A stretch of 46,307 nucleotides of DNA from assembly GCA_900545815.1 (NCBI GenBank), contig URAM01000014.1:1-46307 (forward strand), written 5' to 3'. Position 1 is the first letter of the stretch. Every line of letters begins with the position of its first letter. The DNA is from an uncultured Eubacteriales bacterium. GTDB lineage: Bacteria > Bacillota > Clostridia > Oscillospirales > Oscillospiraceae. The translations under genes were made by a program, and so were the position numbers. A model generated the notes under the pieces. That model worked only from the letters and a program-made list of their open reading frames with translations. It was not told the origin of the DNA and made no database searches. Positions 22,022 through 30,362 of the stretch are shown here, one piece after another.

Positions 22022-22879
22022 ATGAGAAAACGCGGATTGCTGCTGTGTTTGGCGCTGCTCTTGGTGCTGTGCCAAGGGTGTACCTGGCCTGGACGGAAAA
22101 CCGTCACCATCGGCGGCCAGTCAGTGACCATCGACCCAAATGTGCCGGAAAACACCCTGGACGCAGCCGACTTTTCCCAGCAGGCGGACGGCAAGGTGAT
22201 ATACACCGGTGGAAAGTACCTGACTGGTATCGATGTATCTGCCCACCAGGGGGAGATCAACTGGAAGAAAGTTGCCAAGCAGGTGGACTTTGCCATGATC
22301 CAGGTGGGCTACCGAGGGTATACCGAGGGAAAGCTGGCAGAGGACGAGCGGTTCCGAGAGAATATCCAGCAGGCGCTGAAATACAAACTGAAGGTGGGCG
22401 TCTATTTCTTCTCCCAGGCCATCACGCCCAAAGAGGCCAAGGCAGAGGCCAAATATCTGCTCAAGCTCATCAAGGACTATGACATCACCTTGAATGTGGC
22501 CTACGATTGGGAGTACATCGACAACGTGGACTTCGGCACCGCACGGACGGACAAAATCAAAGAGAATACCGTGACAGAGTGTGCCGCTGCCTTTTGCAAG
22601 ACCATTGCGGACGCAGGCTATCAGCCAGCCATCTACTGCAATGGGATGCTGGGCTATTTCAGCTATGACCTGTCCAAACTTTCCGGTGTAGATGTCTGGT
22701 ACGCCAACTACGCTGACCCCAGCCCAGAGTTTGCCTATCAGATTCGGATGTGGCAGTACAGTGACAAGGGGAAGCTGGAGGGTGTCACGGGAAATGTAGA
22801 CCTGAACCTGTATTTCTATGACCAAGCATCGGAGAAGAAAGCAGAAAAGACTGGCGTTGCAGCCAGTCTTTTCTCATGA
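22022..22879 (+). CDS. GH25 family lysozyme, lipoprotein
   Basis: The product has 285 residues. The N terminus has a signal ending LCQGC20, a lipobox, so the enzyme is probably anchored outside the membrane. From residue 66 a GH25 (Chalaropsis-type muramidase) domain is seen: GIDVSAHQGEINW with D71, VGYRGYTEGKL, VGVYFFSQA, and the catalytic pair in YDWEYI (D162, E164). It cleaves the glycan backbone of peptidoglycan. The SD is AGAGGTG. The last codons form the arms of the terminator. Confidence 0.93.
   Translation: MRKRGLLLCLALLLVLCQGCTWPGRKTVTIGGQSVTIDPNVPENTLDAADFSQQADGKVIYTGGKYLTGIDVSAHQGEINWKKVAKQVDFAMIQVGYRGYTEGKLAEDERFRENIQQALKYKLKVGVYFFSQAITPKEAKAEAKYLLKLIKDYDITLNVAYDWEYIDNVDFGTARTDKIKENTVTECAAAFCKTIADAGYQPAIYCNGMLGYFSYDLSKLSGVDVWYANYADPSPEFAYQIRMWQYSDKGKLEGVTGNVDLNLYFYDQASEKKAEKTGVAASLFS
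22845..22872. terminator. Bidirectional terminator inside the 3' end of the lysozyme gene
   Basis: AAAAGACTGGC (22845-22855) and GCCAGTCTTTT (22862-22872) form a perfect 11-bp stem, with T-rich ends on both strands. It lies before the lysozyme stop (22877-22879) and within 20 bases of the end of the convergent regulator gene, serving both. Confidence 0.8.
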
Positions 22880-22891
22880 AAGGATTCTGTT

Positions 22892-23272
22892 TTAAGATAG
22901 ATTTGGATGCTCTGCCTGGATGTGAGCCTTGAGCAGCTCAAAGGTTTCCGCACTCAGGTCGTGCTCCATTTTGCAGGCGTCCTGGGAGGCTACCTCCGGA
23001 CTGACGCCCAGCATGATGAGCCACTGGGTAATCAGCTCATGTCGCTCCAGGATTTTTGCGGCAATGGCTTCTCCCTTGGGTTCCAGCTCGATCCAGCCGT
23101 CTGAATCCACCGTGATATAATCGTCCGCCTTCAGCAGACGAACTGCACGGCTGATGCTGGGCTTGGAGAAATTCAGGGCACGGGCGATGTCAATGGAGCG
23201 GACTTTGCCCAGACTGCGCTTTAGCACCAGGATAGTCTCCAAATAATTTTCGGCAGATTCGTGAATCTTCAT
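22892..23272 (-). CDS. DtxR/MntR-family metal-dependent transcriptional regulator
   Basis: The 126-residue protein has an N-terminal winged helix (VRSIDIARALNFSKPSISRAVRLL) and the DtxR dimerisation domain, but no SH3-like third domain, as in MntR. The start is chosen at the ATG 9 bases after GGAGG, giving MKIHESAENYLETI. Metal-site positions are mixed: N in ENYLE replaces the D8 of B. subtilis MntR, and DACKMEHD carries Cys where MntR has E99 and DtxR has C102, while the following E and H ligands are kept. The metal (Mn, Fe or other) is therefore open. It is convergent with the lysozyme gene. No promoter could be assigned. Confidence 0.9.
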   Translation of the reverse strand: MKIHESAENYLETILVLKRSLGKVRSIDIARALNFSKPSISRAVRLLKADDYITVDSDGWIELEPKGEAIAAKILERHELITQWLIMLGVSPEVASQDACKMEHDLSAETFELLKAHIQAEHPNLS

Positions 23273-23422
23273 AGGGACGATTTCCTCCAACATCGGGTAA
23301 GTATCCATTAACTCTATCATATTCTACCACCAGATGCAAGAAAAAAAGAAGATTCCTGGGCAGGCTTGACAGAAACGTAACAGATCATAACATGGCGTGC
23401 CCAATTTGCAACGTGCGGTTGG

Positions 23423-23450
23423 TAGACTTTCTCCCTCCATCCGGTACAAT
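23423..23450 (+). promoter_or_regulatory. Candidate promoter of the alpha/beta hydrolase gene
   Basis: TAGACT (23423-23428), a 16-base spacer and TACAAT (23445-23450), close before AAGGAGGGG. A second candidate upstream is TTGACA (23366-23371), 16 bases, TAACAT (23388-23393). Confidence 0.45.
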
Positions 23451-23475
23451 AGAGGCAGAAAAGGAGGGGAGAGCT

Positions 23476-24540
23476 GTGAAACAAATCATCCGGATCGTAT
23501 TATTGGTGTTGCTGGCGCTGGTGCTTCTGCTGGCCGTTGCGCTAGGCATCTTTTCCTATCGCAACCTGCATTGGTACGACAAAAACCAGCGCAGCATCAA
23601 GCGCGCCGGCGCGATCGAACGGCAGGTGACCTTGCCCAGCGGCAGTGTCATCAACTACGGTGAGGTGCCCAGCGACAAGCCTGCCCTGCTGCTCATCCAC
23701 GGGCAGATGGGAGCCTGGGAGGACTACGCCGACCTGCTGCCGGAGCTGTCTCAAAATTGGCACGTCTACGCCGTGGACGTCTACGGCCACGGCCAGTCCA
23801 GCCATGACCCATCTCGGTACTACTTGGATGTGAACGGCGATGACCTGATCTGGTTCATCGACCAGGTTATTGGGGAAAAGACCGTGGTCAGCGGTCACTC
23901 CAACGGCGCCTTGACGGCGGCCTACATCGCCGCCTACGGCGGAAAAAATATCTGCGGCGTCGTGCTGGAAGATCCCCCTGTGTTCTCCACCGAAGGGGAG
24001 GACTGGGAGAATACCTTTGCCTACCTGGACACCTATCGCAACGTCCACGCCTACAACCAGTCGGACAAAAGCGAGTGCTGGCCGGCCTTTTACCTGCGCC
24101 ACTGCTATTGGGGGCAGCTGTATATGCCTCAGGCCATGTCCGGTATTGCTAACTACGCCCAGCACTATCAGGATCAGCATCCAGGGGAGGAGGTCAAGAT
24201 CTTCTTCCTGCCCCCCTCAGTGACTGGTATCTTCCACTATGTGGTGGACTATGATTTTCAGTATGGGGAGCGGTTCTATGACTTGACCTGGAATCACGGC
24301 TATACCCATAAAGAGATCCTTTCAAAGATCAAAGCCCCTTGTATCTACCTTCACGCCAAGGAAGAACGGGCGGACAACGGTGTTTACTTGTGTGCTGCCA
24401 CCCGAGAGCAGGCGGAACGGGCGGCAGGGTACATCGGGAAGAACTGCACCCTCATCGAGACGGACACCAGCGACCACGCCATTCACCGCGTCCACCAGGA
24501 CGTGTATCTGGACGCAGTGAAGCAGATGCTTCCGAGATAA
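23476..24540 (+). CDS. Membrane-anchored alpha/beta hydrolase
   Basis: The product has 354 residues from a GTG start 6 bases after AAGGAGGGG. Residues 3-27 form a strong hydrophobic helix (signal anchor), so the enzyme domain probably faces outward. The hydrolase core has the oxyanion HG (75-76), the nucleophile S142 in SGHSNGALTAAY, and a likely catalytic His in TSDHAIHRVH near the C terminus. An inserted lid region (about 185-260) is rich in aromatic residues. By fold it hydrolyses esters, amides or peptides; the substrate is unknown. The neighbours give no pathway clue. Confidence 0.88.
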   Translation: MKQIIRIVLLVLLALVLLLAVALGIFSYRNLHWYDKNQRSIKRAGAIERQVTLPSGSVINYGEVPSDKPALLLIHGQMGAWEDYADLLPELSQNWHVYAVDVYGHGQSSHDPSRYYLDVNGDDLIWFIDQVIGEKTVVSGHSNGALTAAYIAAYGGKNICGVVLEDPPVFSTEGEDWENTFAYLDTYRNVHAYNQSDKSECWPAFYLRHCYWGQLYMPQAMSGIANYAQHYQDQHPGEEVKIFFLPPSVTGIFHYVVDYDFQYGERFYDLTWNHGYTHKEILSKIKAPCIYLHAKEERADNGVYLCAATREQAERAAGYIGKNCTLIETDTSDHAIHRVHQDVYLDAVKQMLPR

Positions 24541-24552
24541 GGGGAGAAAAAA

Positions 24553-24583
24553 CACCTAGGAGCGAAGAATTCGCGCCTAGGTG
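24553..24583. terminator. Bidirectional terminator between hydrolase and small unknown gene
   Basis: CACCTAGG (24553-24560) and CCTAGGTG (24576-24583) pair, with an inner GCG/CGC stem. On the minus strand it is followed by a clear T run; on the plus strand by CTTTGCGTTTT. Confidence 0.8.
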
Positions 24584-24610
24584 CTTTGCGTTTTGCGGTC
24601 GGATTGGGAA

Positions 24611-24913
24611 TTATTCCACAGGGGCCAGCACTGCTTCCAGACCGTCAAACACGGGGACGGTGGCGACGGTAAAGACAGCGGGATCCTCGGACACTTCATG
24701 CAGCTTCAAAGTGTAAGGATTGTCCAGGTTATCGTAGATCAGTTCTTCGTCATTGATCTCGAAGATGCTCCACTTTGCAGGCAGCTCAAACACTCTGGAG
24801 CACAGGGATGCCCCCAGTTCTTCGGCCTTTGCACGGGCGGTCATCTCATCAGAGGTAACAAAATCTTCCATGCCAGGGTTTTCCGGCAGGACTCTAAAAA
24901 CAGTAACAGTCAT
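24611..24913 (-). CDS. Small protein of unknown function
   Basis: The 100-residue product starts MTVTVFRVLPENPGMEDFVT; the ATG is placed behind AAAGGAG. It is acidic, soluble, with mixed alpha/beta character and no motif, signal or membrane segment. The C-terminal part runs FEINDEELIYDNLDNPYTLK and then VPVFDGLEAVLAPVE. It is a single-gene unit with its own promoter and a shared terminator. I do not recognise a family. Confidence 0.75.
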   Translation of the reverse strand: MTVTVFRVLPENPGMEDFVTSDEMTARAKAEELGASLCSRVFELPAKWSIFEINDEELIYDNLDNPYTLKLHEVSEDPAVFTVATVPVFDGLEAVLAPVE

Positions 24914-24950
24914 AGTAGGTTTTCTCCTTTGTTGTAGTGACTCTAGCGAT

Positions 24951-24980
24951 ATTATACAACACAGACTGGGCATCTGTCGA
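24951..24980 (-). promoter_or_regulatory. Promoter of the small unknown gene
   Basis: On the minus strand: TCGACA (24980-24975), an 18-base spacer and TATAAT (24956-24951). Confidence 0.7.
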
Positions 24981-25252
24981 GGTAATTTCACAAAAAATAT
25001 AGAGAAGTTTTTTGCAATTTTGGCGGAAGGGACGGAACAGAAGGCCAGCACCCCTGTGAAGTGGAGGGCTATGGGAAAAATGGCAGCTATTGGACAAAAA
25101 CGTGGGGAAAAATAAAAAATTGCAAAAAAAGTTCAATCTCTCGTTTTGTAATGCTTTTCCCCGTTTTTCCGCCGTGAGAGGGTTTAGAGGGCAAAATTGT
25201 TAGTTTTTTAACGAACTCAAACCTTCGAAAGGGAGAAAAGGAAAAAAAGGCC
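24981..25252. other. A/T-rich intergenic stretch
   Basis: Between the divergent promoters at 24951 and 25253 there is no frame with a convincing ribosome binding site. The stretch contains poly-A/poly-T runs and a small GTTA/TAAC hairpin near 25200. I see no gene, riboswitch or repeat. Confidence 0.5.
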
Positions 25253-25281
25253 TTGAATTTTGCAAAAGGGTAGGTTACAAT
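25253..25281 (+). promoter_or_regulatory. Promoter of the ABC importer operon
   Basis: The -35 is TTGAAT (25253-25258), the spacer is 17 bases and the -10 is TACAAT (25276-25281). It leaves a leader of about 75 bases before the first gene. Confidence 0.72.
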
Positions 25282-25363
25282 ACAACCGACAATTTAATAA
25301 TGAGAGATGTTAATTTTGTTGTAACACCGTTTGAGAAAAAGACGGTGGTAAGGAGATTTGCAA

Positions 25364-26914
25364 ATGAAACGCATTCTTGCACTGCTCTTGGCAGTAACCT
25401 GCACGATGGGTACACTCTGCGCCTGCGGAGGTGCCACTTCCGGTAGCGGCTCTGCTGCTAACGACGAAACTAGCTCTTTCACGAACGATGACCATGACAA
25501 TTCCATCATTGTCGGCATCGCTCAGGACCTAGATGAAAGTCTTGACCCCTACACCATCACGGCGGCAGGAACTAGAGAGGTCTTATTCAACATCTATGAA
25601 GGCTTGGTCAAAGCAGACAGCACTGGCAACTTCAACCCTGCGGTTGCCAAGGATTATAAGCTGTCCGATGACAAGCTGACTTACACCTTCACCCTGCGGG
25701 ACAACGTGAAGTTCCACAACGGTGCGGATGTAACGGTAGATGACATTCTCTATTCCTTTAAACAGTGCGCCGCTACCGCCGTGGAGACTTCCCTGGTAGA
25801 GGCGCTTTCTAATATCGAAAGCATCAAAGCCTCCGAGGATAACACCAGCCTGGTCATCCAACTCAAGAAGCCGTCTGCGGAATTTTTGAGCTACCTGGCC
25901 TATGTGTATATCTCCCCCAAGGACTACAAGGACGGCAAGACCAAGCCCATCGGCACCGGCCCCTTCAAGTTTGTCTCCCGCTCCGTTCAGGAGAACGTGG
26001 TTCTGGAGAAGAACGCAGATTACTATGGCACCCCCGCTCAGGTGGACAAGGTGACCTATCAGATCTATGAGGACGAGACTGCCCGTATCGCAGCTCTGGA
26101 CGCAGGATCCATTGACATTTGTGCCCATATGTCCGTGGACAACATCAAGAATCTGAGCGATCAGTACAACGTGCTGGAAGGCACCATGAACCTGGTTCAG
26201 GCACTGTATCTGAACAATAAAGTCAAGCCCTTTGACAATGAAAAGGTTCGTCAGGCGCTGTGCTATGCCGTTGACGTGCAGTCCATCCTGGATCTGACCG
26301 AGGACGGCCACGGCACCAAGGTCGGCTCCGCCATGTACCCTGCCTTCACCAAGTACTTTGACGCCTCTCTGAGCGATACCTACACCCACGATGTGGACAA
26401 GGCAAAGGAACTGCTGAAGGAAGCTGGCTATGAAAACGGCTTTGCATTCACCATCAAGGTGCCCTCCAACTACACCCCCCATGTAAAGACGGCTGAAGTC
26501 CTGGTGGAACAGCTGGCCGCTGTGGGCGTTACCGCCAAGATCCAGCAGGTGGACTGGTCCACCTGGCTCAGCGAGGTCTATTCCGACCGGAACTATGAGG
26601 CCACTGTGGTCGGCTTCGACGCCGCTACCCTGACTGCTTCCGCAATGCTTCAGCGCTACACCAGCACCTCTGACAAGAATATGTTCAACTATTCCAACGC
26701 AGAGTACGACAAGGTGTACGCACAGGCGGACGCCGCTACTGACGACGCCGAGGCAACGAAGCTGTACAAGCAGTGCGAAAAGATCCTGGCGGACAGCGCA
26801 GCCAACGTGTATATCCAGGATCTGGCGGAATTCGTGGCCATCAAGAAGGATTTGGACGGCTACAACTTCTATCCCATGTACGTCATGGATATGTCCACCG
26901 TCCACTACAAGTAA
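25364..26914 (+). CDS. ABC importer, extracellular substrate-binding lipoprotein (SBP_bac_5 / peptide-nickel family)
   Basis: The product has 516 residues. The start ATG follows TAAGGAG; the signal MKRILALLLAVTCTMGTLCAC has a lipobox ending at C21. Then comes a Ser/Gly/Ala-rich linker and the family-5 fold: LDPYTITAAGTREVLFNIYEGLVKAD, YTFTLRDNVKFHNGADVTVDD, IGTGPFKF, ALCYAVDVQSIL. Such proteins catch peptides, nickel chelates or related solutes for OppBCDF-type transporters. It is the first gene of a complete five-gene importer. The substrate cannot be inferred. Confidence 0.94.
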   Translation: MKRILALLLAVTCTMGTLCACGGATSGSGSAANDETSSFTNDDHDNSIIVGIAQDLDESLDPYTITAAGTREVLFNIYEGLVKADSTGNFNPAVAKDYKLSDDKLTYTFTLRDNVKFHNGADVTVDDILYSFKQCAATAVETSLVEALSNIESIKASEDNTSLVIQLKKPSAEFLSYLAYVYISPKDYKDGKTKPIGTGPFKFVSRSVQENVVLEKNADYYGTPAQVDKVTYQIYEDETARIAALDAGSIDICAHMSVDNIKNLSDQYNVLEGTMNLVQALYLNNKVKPFDNEKVRQALCYAVDVQSILDLTEDGHGTKVGSAMYPAFTKYFDASLSDTYTHDVDKAKELLKEAGYENGFAFTIKVPSNYTPHVKTAEVLVEQLAAVGVTAKIQQVDWSTWLSEVYSDRNYEATVVGFDAATLTASAMLQRYTSTSDKNMFNYSNAEYDKVYAQADAATDDAEATKLYKQCEKILADSAANVYIQDLAEFVAIKKDLDGYNFYPMYVMDMSTVHYK

Positions 26915-26964
26915 TGGCTGGATCCCAGTAAAAAATCTGTGACGCAAAGAAGGAAGGCGAGAAG

Positions 26965-27903
26965 ATGAAATACCTTTTGAAAAAAGTATTCACTCTCATT
27001 ATTACATTGTTTATCGTTTCCCTTCTCGCCTTCCTTGCGTTTCAGGTGATCTCGGATCCGGCCACTGCCATTTTAGGCACCAGCGCCACCCCGGAATCTC
27101 TGGCGGCGCTGCGGGAGGAGATGGGGCTGAACCGTCCCATTTTTGTCCAATACGGAAGCTGGCTTTTGGGCTTCCTCCAAGGGGATTTTGGCACGTCCTA
27201 CAGCTACCATATACCAGTAGCGGAAATGATCGCCCAAAAGCTCCCCATCACCGCCATGCTCACCCTGTTCTCCTTCCTGCTCATGATCCTGGTGTCCATC
27301 CCTTTGGGCATCTGGACGGCACGGAAAGAGGGCGGCCTGCTGGATCGGAGCCTGACGGTCATCAACCAAATCTTTATGTCCGTCCCGCCCTTCCTCTTGG
27401 GCGTGGCCTGTACTTATATCTTCGGCGTGGGTCTGCGCATCTTTGTCCCCGGACAGTTCGTGTCCTATACCCAGTCCTGGCCGAAATTCCTAGTCTACCT
27501 CATCTTCCCAGCCATCTCCATCGGCATCTCACGGATCGCCATGACGGTGAAAATGCTCCGTGCCTCTATTCTGAACCAGATGGAGCGGGACTACGTTCGC
27601 ACCGCCCGGAGTCGGGGGAGTACGAAGGATCGCATCCTGAGAAAACACGTCCTGCGCAATGCCATCATCCCAGTCATCACGTTCATTGCAACGTCCATGG
27701 CGGAGATCGTGGCCAGCAGCATCGTCATCGAGCAGGTCTTTGCCATCCCTGGCATTGGCGTCCTCCTGCTCTCGTCCATCAACAACCGTGACTTCCCGGT
27801 GGTGCAAGCCCTGGTGATGATCCTGGTTCTCTGGGTGGTTCTGGTGAACTTCCTGGCTGACCTGCTCTACCAGTACATGGATCCCCGTATTCGGTTACGC
27901 TGA
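26965..27903 (+). CDS. ABC importer permease, OppB/DppB type
   Basis: The 312-residue protein has six hydrophobic segments. The N terminus (MKYLLKKVFTLIITLFIVSLLAFLAF) and the segment PATAILGTSATPESLAALREEMGL are typical of the DppB family, with the coupling EAA-like loop RTARSRGSTKDRILRKHVLRNA. The ending LLYQYMDPRIRLR is the family signature. It starts 50 bases after the binding-protein gene, with SD AAGGAAGG. Confidence 0.95.
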   Translation: MKYLLKKVFTLIITLFIVSLLAFLAFQVISDPATAILGTSATPESLAALREEMGLNRPIFVQYGSWLLGFLQGDFGTSYSYHIPVAEMIAQKLPITAMLTLFSFLLMILVSIPLGIWTARKEGGLLDRSLTVINQIFMSVPPFLLGVACTYIFGVGLRIFVPGQFVSYTQSWPKFLVYLIFPAISIGISRIAMTVKMLRASILNQMERDYVRTARSRGSTKDRILRKHVLRNAIIPVITFIATSMAEIVASSIVIEQVFAIPGIGVLLLSSINNRDFPVVQALVMILVLWVVLVNFLADLLYQYMDPRIRLR

Positions 27904-27916
27904 GGAGGTCATGACA

Positions 27917-28747
27917 ATGAACGGCAATCGAAACACGAAAACAGTCCGCAAAGCAGGCAACCGCGGCCGATACCTGTGGATCGGCGGCATTTTGTCCGGC
28001 TTTATGGTTCTGCTGATTTTGATCAGCTTTTTCTGGACGCCCTACGGCACCACCGCCATGGACGCCGCTGTGAAATTCAGTCCCCCCAGCCTCCAGCACA
28101 TCATGGGCTGTGACAGCTACGGGCGGGACATCTTCTCCCGCATCCTGGAGGGTGCGGGCACCAGCTTCCTCATCGCCGTCTGCGTGGTGCTCATCGGTGT
28201 TATCGCCGGCACCCTCATCGGCGCCCTGACCGGCTACTTCGGAGGCTGGGCAGATGAGCTGCTCATGCGCATCTGCGATTCCGTCACCGCGTTCCCATCC
28301 ATCCTGCTGGCTCTCGTGGTCGTGGCTGTGGTGGGGGGCAATAAGGTGACCATCACCTGGACCTTGGGCATTTTGTTCATCCCCAGCTTCGCCCGAATCG
28401 TGCGGGGGGAGTATGCCAAGGCACGGGGATGCAACTACGTCAAAAGCGCCCGACTGATGGGGGCAAGCTCCTTTCGGATCATGTTCCGGCATATCCTGCC
28501 CAACGCAGTGCCGGTTCTCTTGCCCGCCGTCACCATCGGTTTCAATAACGCTGTGCTGGCCGAGGCCAGCATGAGCTACCTGGGCATCGGCGTCCAGCCG
28601 CCTGACGCAAGTTTGGGGCGGATGCTGGCGGAAGCCCAGGTGTACCTGAAGAACGCCCCTTGGTATGTGCTCTTTGTGGGGCTGACCATTGTGCTGCTCA
28701 TCTTGGGCTTCTCCCTGTTGGGAGAGGGCTTGCAGCGGAAAAAGTAA
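27917..28747 (+). CDS. ABC importer permease, OppC/DppC type
   Basis: The 276-residue second permease has an N-terminal cytoplasmic stretch, six membrane segments, the HIMGCDSYGRDIFSRILEGA motif early, and the coupling loop ARGCNYVKSARLMGASSFRIMFRHILPN. The ATG at 27917 stands 7 bases after GAGGAGGT; an ATG at 27911 is too close to that site. It follows the first permease by 13 bases. Confidence 0.95.
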   Translation: MNGNRNTKTVRKAGNRGRYLWIGGILSGFMVLLILISFFWTPYGTTAMDAAVKFSPPSLQHIMGCDSYGRDIFSRILEGAGTSFLIAVCVVLIGVIAGTLIGALTGYFGGWADELLMRICDSVTAFPSILLALVVVAVVGGNKVTITWTLGILFIPSFARIVRGEYAKARGCNYVKSARLMGASSFRIMFRHILPNAVPVLLPAVTIGFNNAVLAEASMSYLGIGVQPPDASLGRMLAEAQVYLKNAPWYVLFVGLTIVLLILGFSLLGEGLQRKK

Positions 28748-28766
28748 GGGCAGGGAGGAACGTACT

Positions 28767-29558
28767 ATGCTGGAAGTCAAAGACCTGCGGGTTCATTTCC
28801 GCAGTGCCCCAGAGGGCAAGGACGCCGTGAAGGGCATCAGCTTCTCTGTGGCAGATCGGGCCATCATCGGCTTGGTGGGCGAGTCCGGTTCCGGCAAATC
28901 GGTCACTGCCATGTCCATCTGCGGCCTGCTCCCAGAGGGAAAAGCGGACTGCTCCGGCAGCATCCTGCTGGACGGCCTGGATCTCCTGAACTGCACCCCG
29001 GAGGAACTGCGCTGCCGCCAAGGCACCGACCTGGCTGTGGTGTTCCAGGAGCCTATGACCAGCCTGGATCCGGTCATGAAGATTGGTCCCCAGGTGGAGG
29101 AATCTCTGTGCATCCACACCAAGAAAACCCCCCAGGAGCGGAAAGAAGCAGCCCTGGCCGCCATGGCGGAGGCAGAACTGCCTGACCCGGAGGTCATCTA
29201 TGACAAGTATCCCCACGAGCTGTCTGGCGGGATGCTCCAGCGGGTCATGATCGCCGCCGCTATCATCTCTCGTCCCAAGCTGCTGCTGGCTGACGAGCCC
29301 ACCACCGCTCTGGATGTGACCATCCAGGCGCAGATTTTGCAGCTGCTGAAAAAGATCAATCGGGAGTACGGCACAGCGATCCTCTTTATCTCTCATAACC
29401 TCAACGTGGTACGGAAGCTCTGCTCTGAGATCCTGGTCATGCATAAAGGGATTATTGTAGAGCGGGGGAGCACAGAGGACATCTTCTTCCGCCCCAAGGA
29501 GGATTACACACAGCGGCTCATTGCCGCCATCCCCACCCGTACCCGCCGTCTGTACTGA
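28767..29558 (+). CDS. ABC importer ATPase, OppD/DppD type
   Basis: The 263-residue ATPase has Walker A GESGSGKS, Q loop VFQEPMTSLDP, signature LSGGMLQRV, Walker B LLLADEPTTALD and switch H in FISHNLNVV. It is shorter than many OppD proteins and lacks most of the C-terminal Fe-S/oligopeptide extension; it ends RLIAAIPTRTRRLY. The SD is GGGAGGAA. It lies 19 bases after the permease gene. Confidence 0.94.
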   Translation: MLEVKDLRVHFRSAPEGKDAVKGISFSVADRAIIGLVGESGSGKSVTAMSICGLLPEGKADCSGSILLDGLDLLNCTPEELRCRQGTDLAVVFQEPMTSLDPVMKIGPQVEESLCIHTKKTPQERKEAALAAMAEAELPDPEVIYDKYPHELSGGMLQRVMIAAAIISRPKLLLADEPTTALDVTIQAQILQLLKKINREYGTAILFISHNLNVVRKLCSEILVMHKGIIVERGSTEDIFFRPKEDYTQRLIAAIPTRTRRLY

Positions 29559-29579
29559 CCCTGAAAGGACTGTTGACCC

Positions 29580-30317
29580 ATGACTGACCGGCCTGTTTTG
29601 GAAGTGCGTCATTTGAATACCTGGTATCGCCAGAACGGCAACCGCCTGTTTGGGCAGAAGCGCAAACAGGTGCTTCGGGACGTGTCCTTCACCATCCACG
29701 AAGGGGAAGTGCTGGGGCTGGTGGGGGAGTCCGGCTCTGGGAAATCCACCCTGGCTAAGGCCATTTTGGGGATGCTGGATCAGTACGAAGGGGAGATCAT
29801 CCACCACAGCAAGCGCCCCCAGATGGTCTTTCAAGACCCCTACAGCGCCCTGAACCCCTCCCGCAGCGTCCGCTGGATTTTGGAGGAACCGCTGAAGATC
29901 TATGGCAAGTATGATGCCAAGGAGCGCAGGCGCCGAGTCATCGAGATGCTGGAGCGAGTGGGATTGAGCGAGGAGTACCTGGAACGCAAACCTGGCCAGC
30001 TCTCCGGCGGACAGCGCCAGCGTATCTGCATCGCCTCTGCCCTCATTGTCCAGCCGCGATTGGTCATCGCAGATGAGGCTGTATCTGCCTTGGATGTGAC
30101 CATTCAGGCGCAGATCTTGCGCCTGTTGGTGGACTTGAAAAAGGAGCTGAACCTGAGTTACCTGTTCATTTCCCATGACCTGAATGTGGTCTACCAGATC
30201 TGTGATCGAGCTATCGTCATGAAAAAGGGCGAGATCGTGGAACAGGGGGACGTAGACGCCCTCTTTGACCATCCCCAGCACCCGTACACCAAGCAGCTCC
30301 TGGAGGCGGCAGAGTAA
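29580..30317 (+). CDS. ABC importer ATPase, OppF/DppF type
   Basis: The 245-residue partner ATPase has Walker A GESGSGKST, Q loop MVFQDPYSALNP, signature LSGGQRQRI, Walker B LVIADEAVSALD, and switch FISHDLNVV. It ends with QHPYTKQLLEAAE, the typical OppF tail. In the Walker B region AVSALD replaces the more usual PTSALD, a common variant. It is the last gene of the operon. Confidence 0.94.
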   Translation: MTDRPVLEVRHLNTWYRQNGNRLFGQKRKQVLRDVSFTIHEGEVLGLVGESGSGKSTLAKAILGMLDQYEGEIIHHSKRPQMVFQDPYSALNPSRSVRWILEEPLKIYGKYDAKERRRRVIEMLERVGLSEEYLERKPGQLSGGQRQRICIASALIVQPRLVIADEAVSALDVTIQAQILRLLVDLKKELNLSYLFISHDLNVVYQICDRAIVMKKGEIVEQGDVDALFDHPQHPYTKQLLEAAE

Positions 30318-30328
30318 ATCACGCAAAT

Positions 30329-30358
30329 AAAACCACCGTTGTCTCCAACGGTGGTTTT
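30329..30358. terminator. Bidirectional terminator between oppF-type gene and EamA gene
   Basis: AAAACCACCGTTG (30329-30341) and CAACGGTGGTTTT (30346-30358) form a perfect 13-bp stem with T runs on both strands. Confidence 0.9.
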
Positions 30359-30362
30359 TCGG

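Noticed and set aside
25364..30317. The five-gene ABC importer as a novel system
   Set aside because: Gene order, motifs and lengths are those of ordinary peptide/nickel importers.
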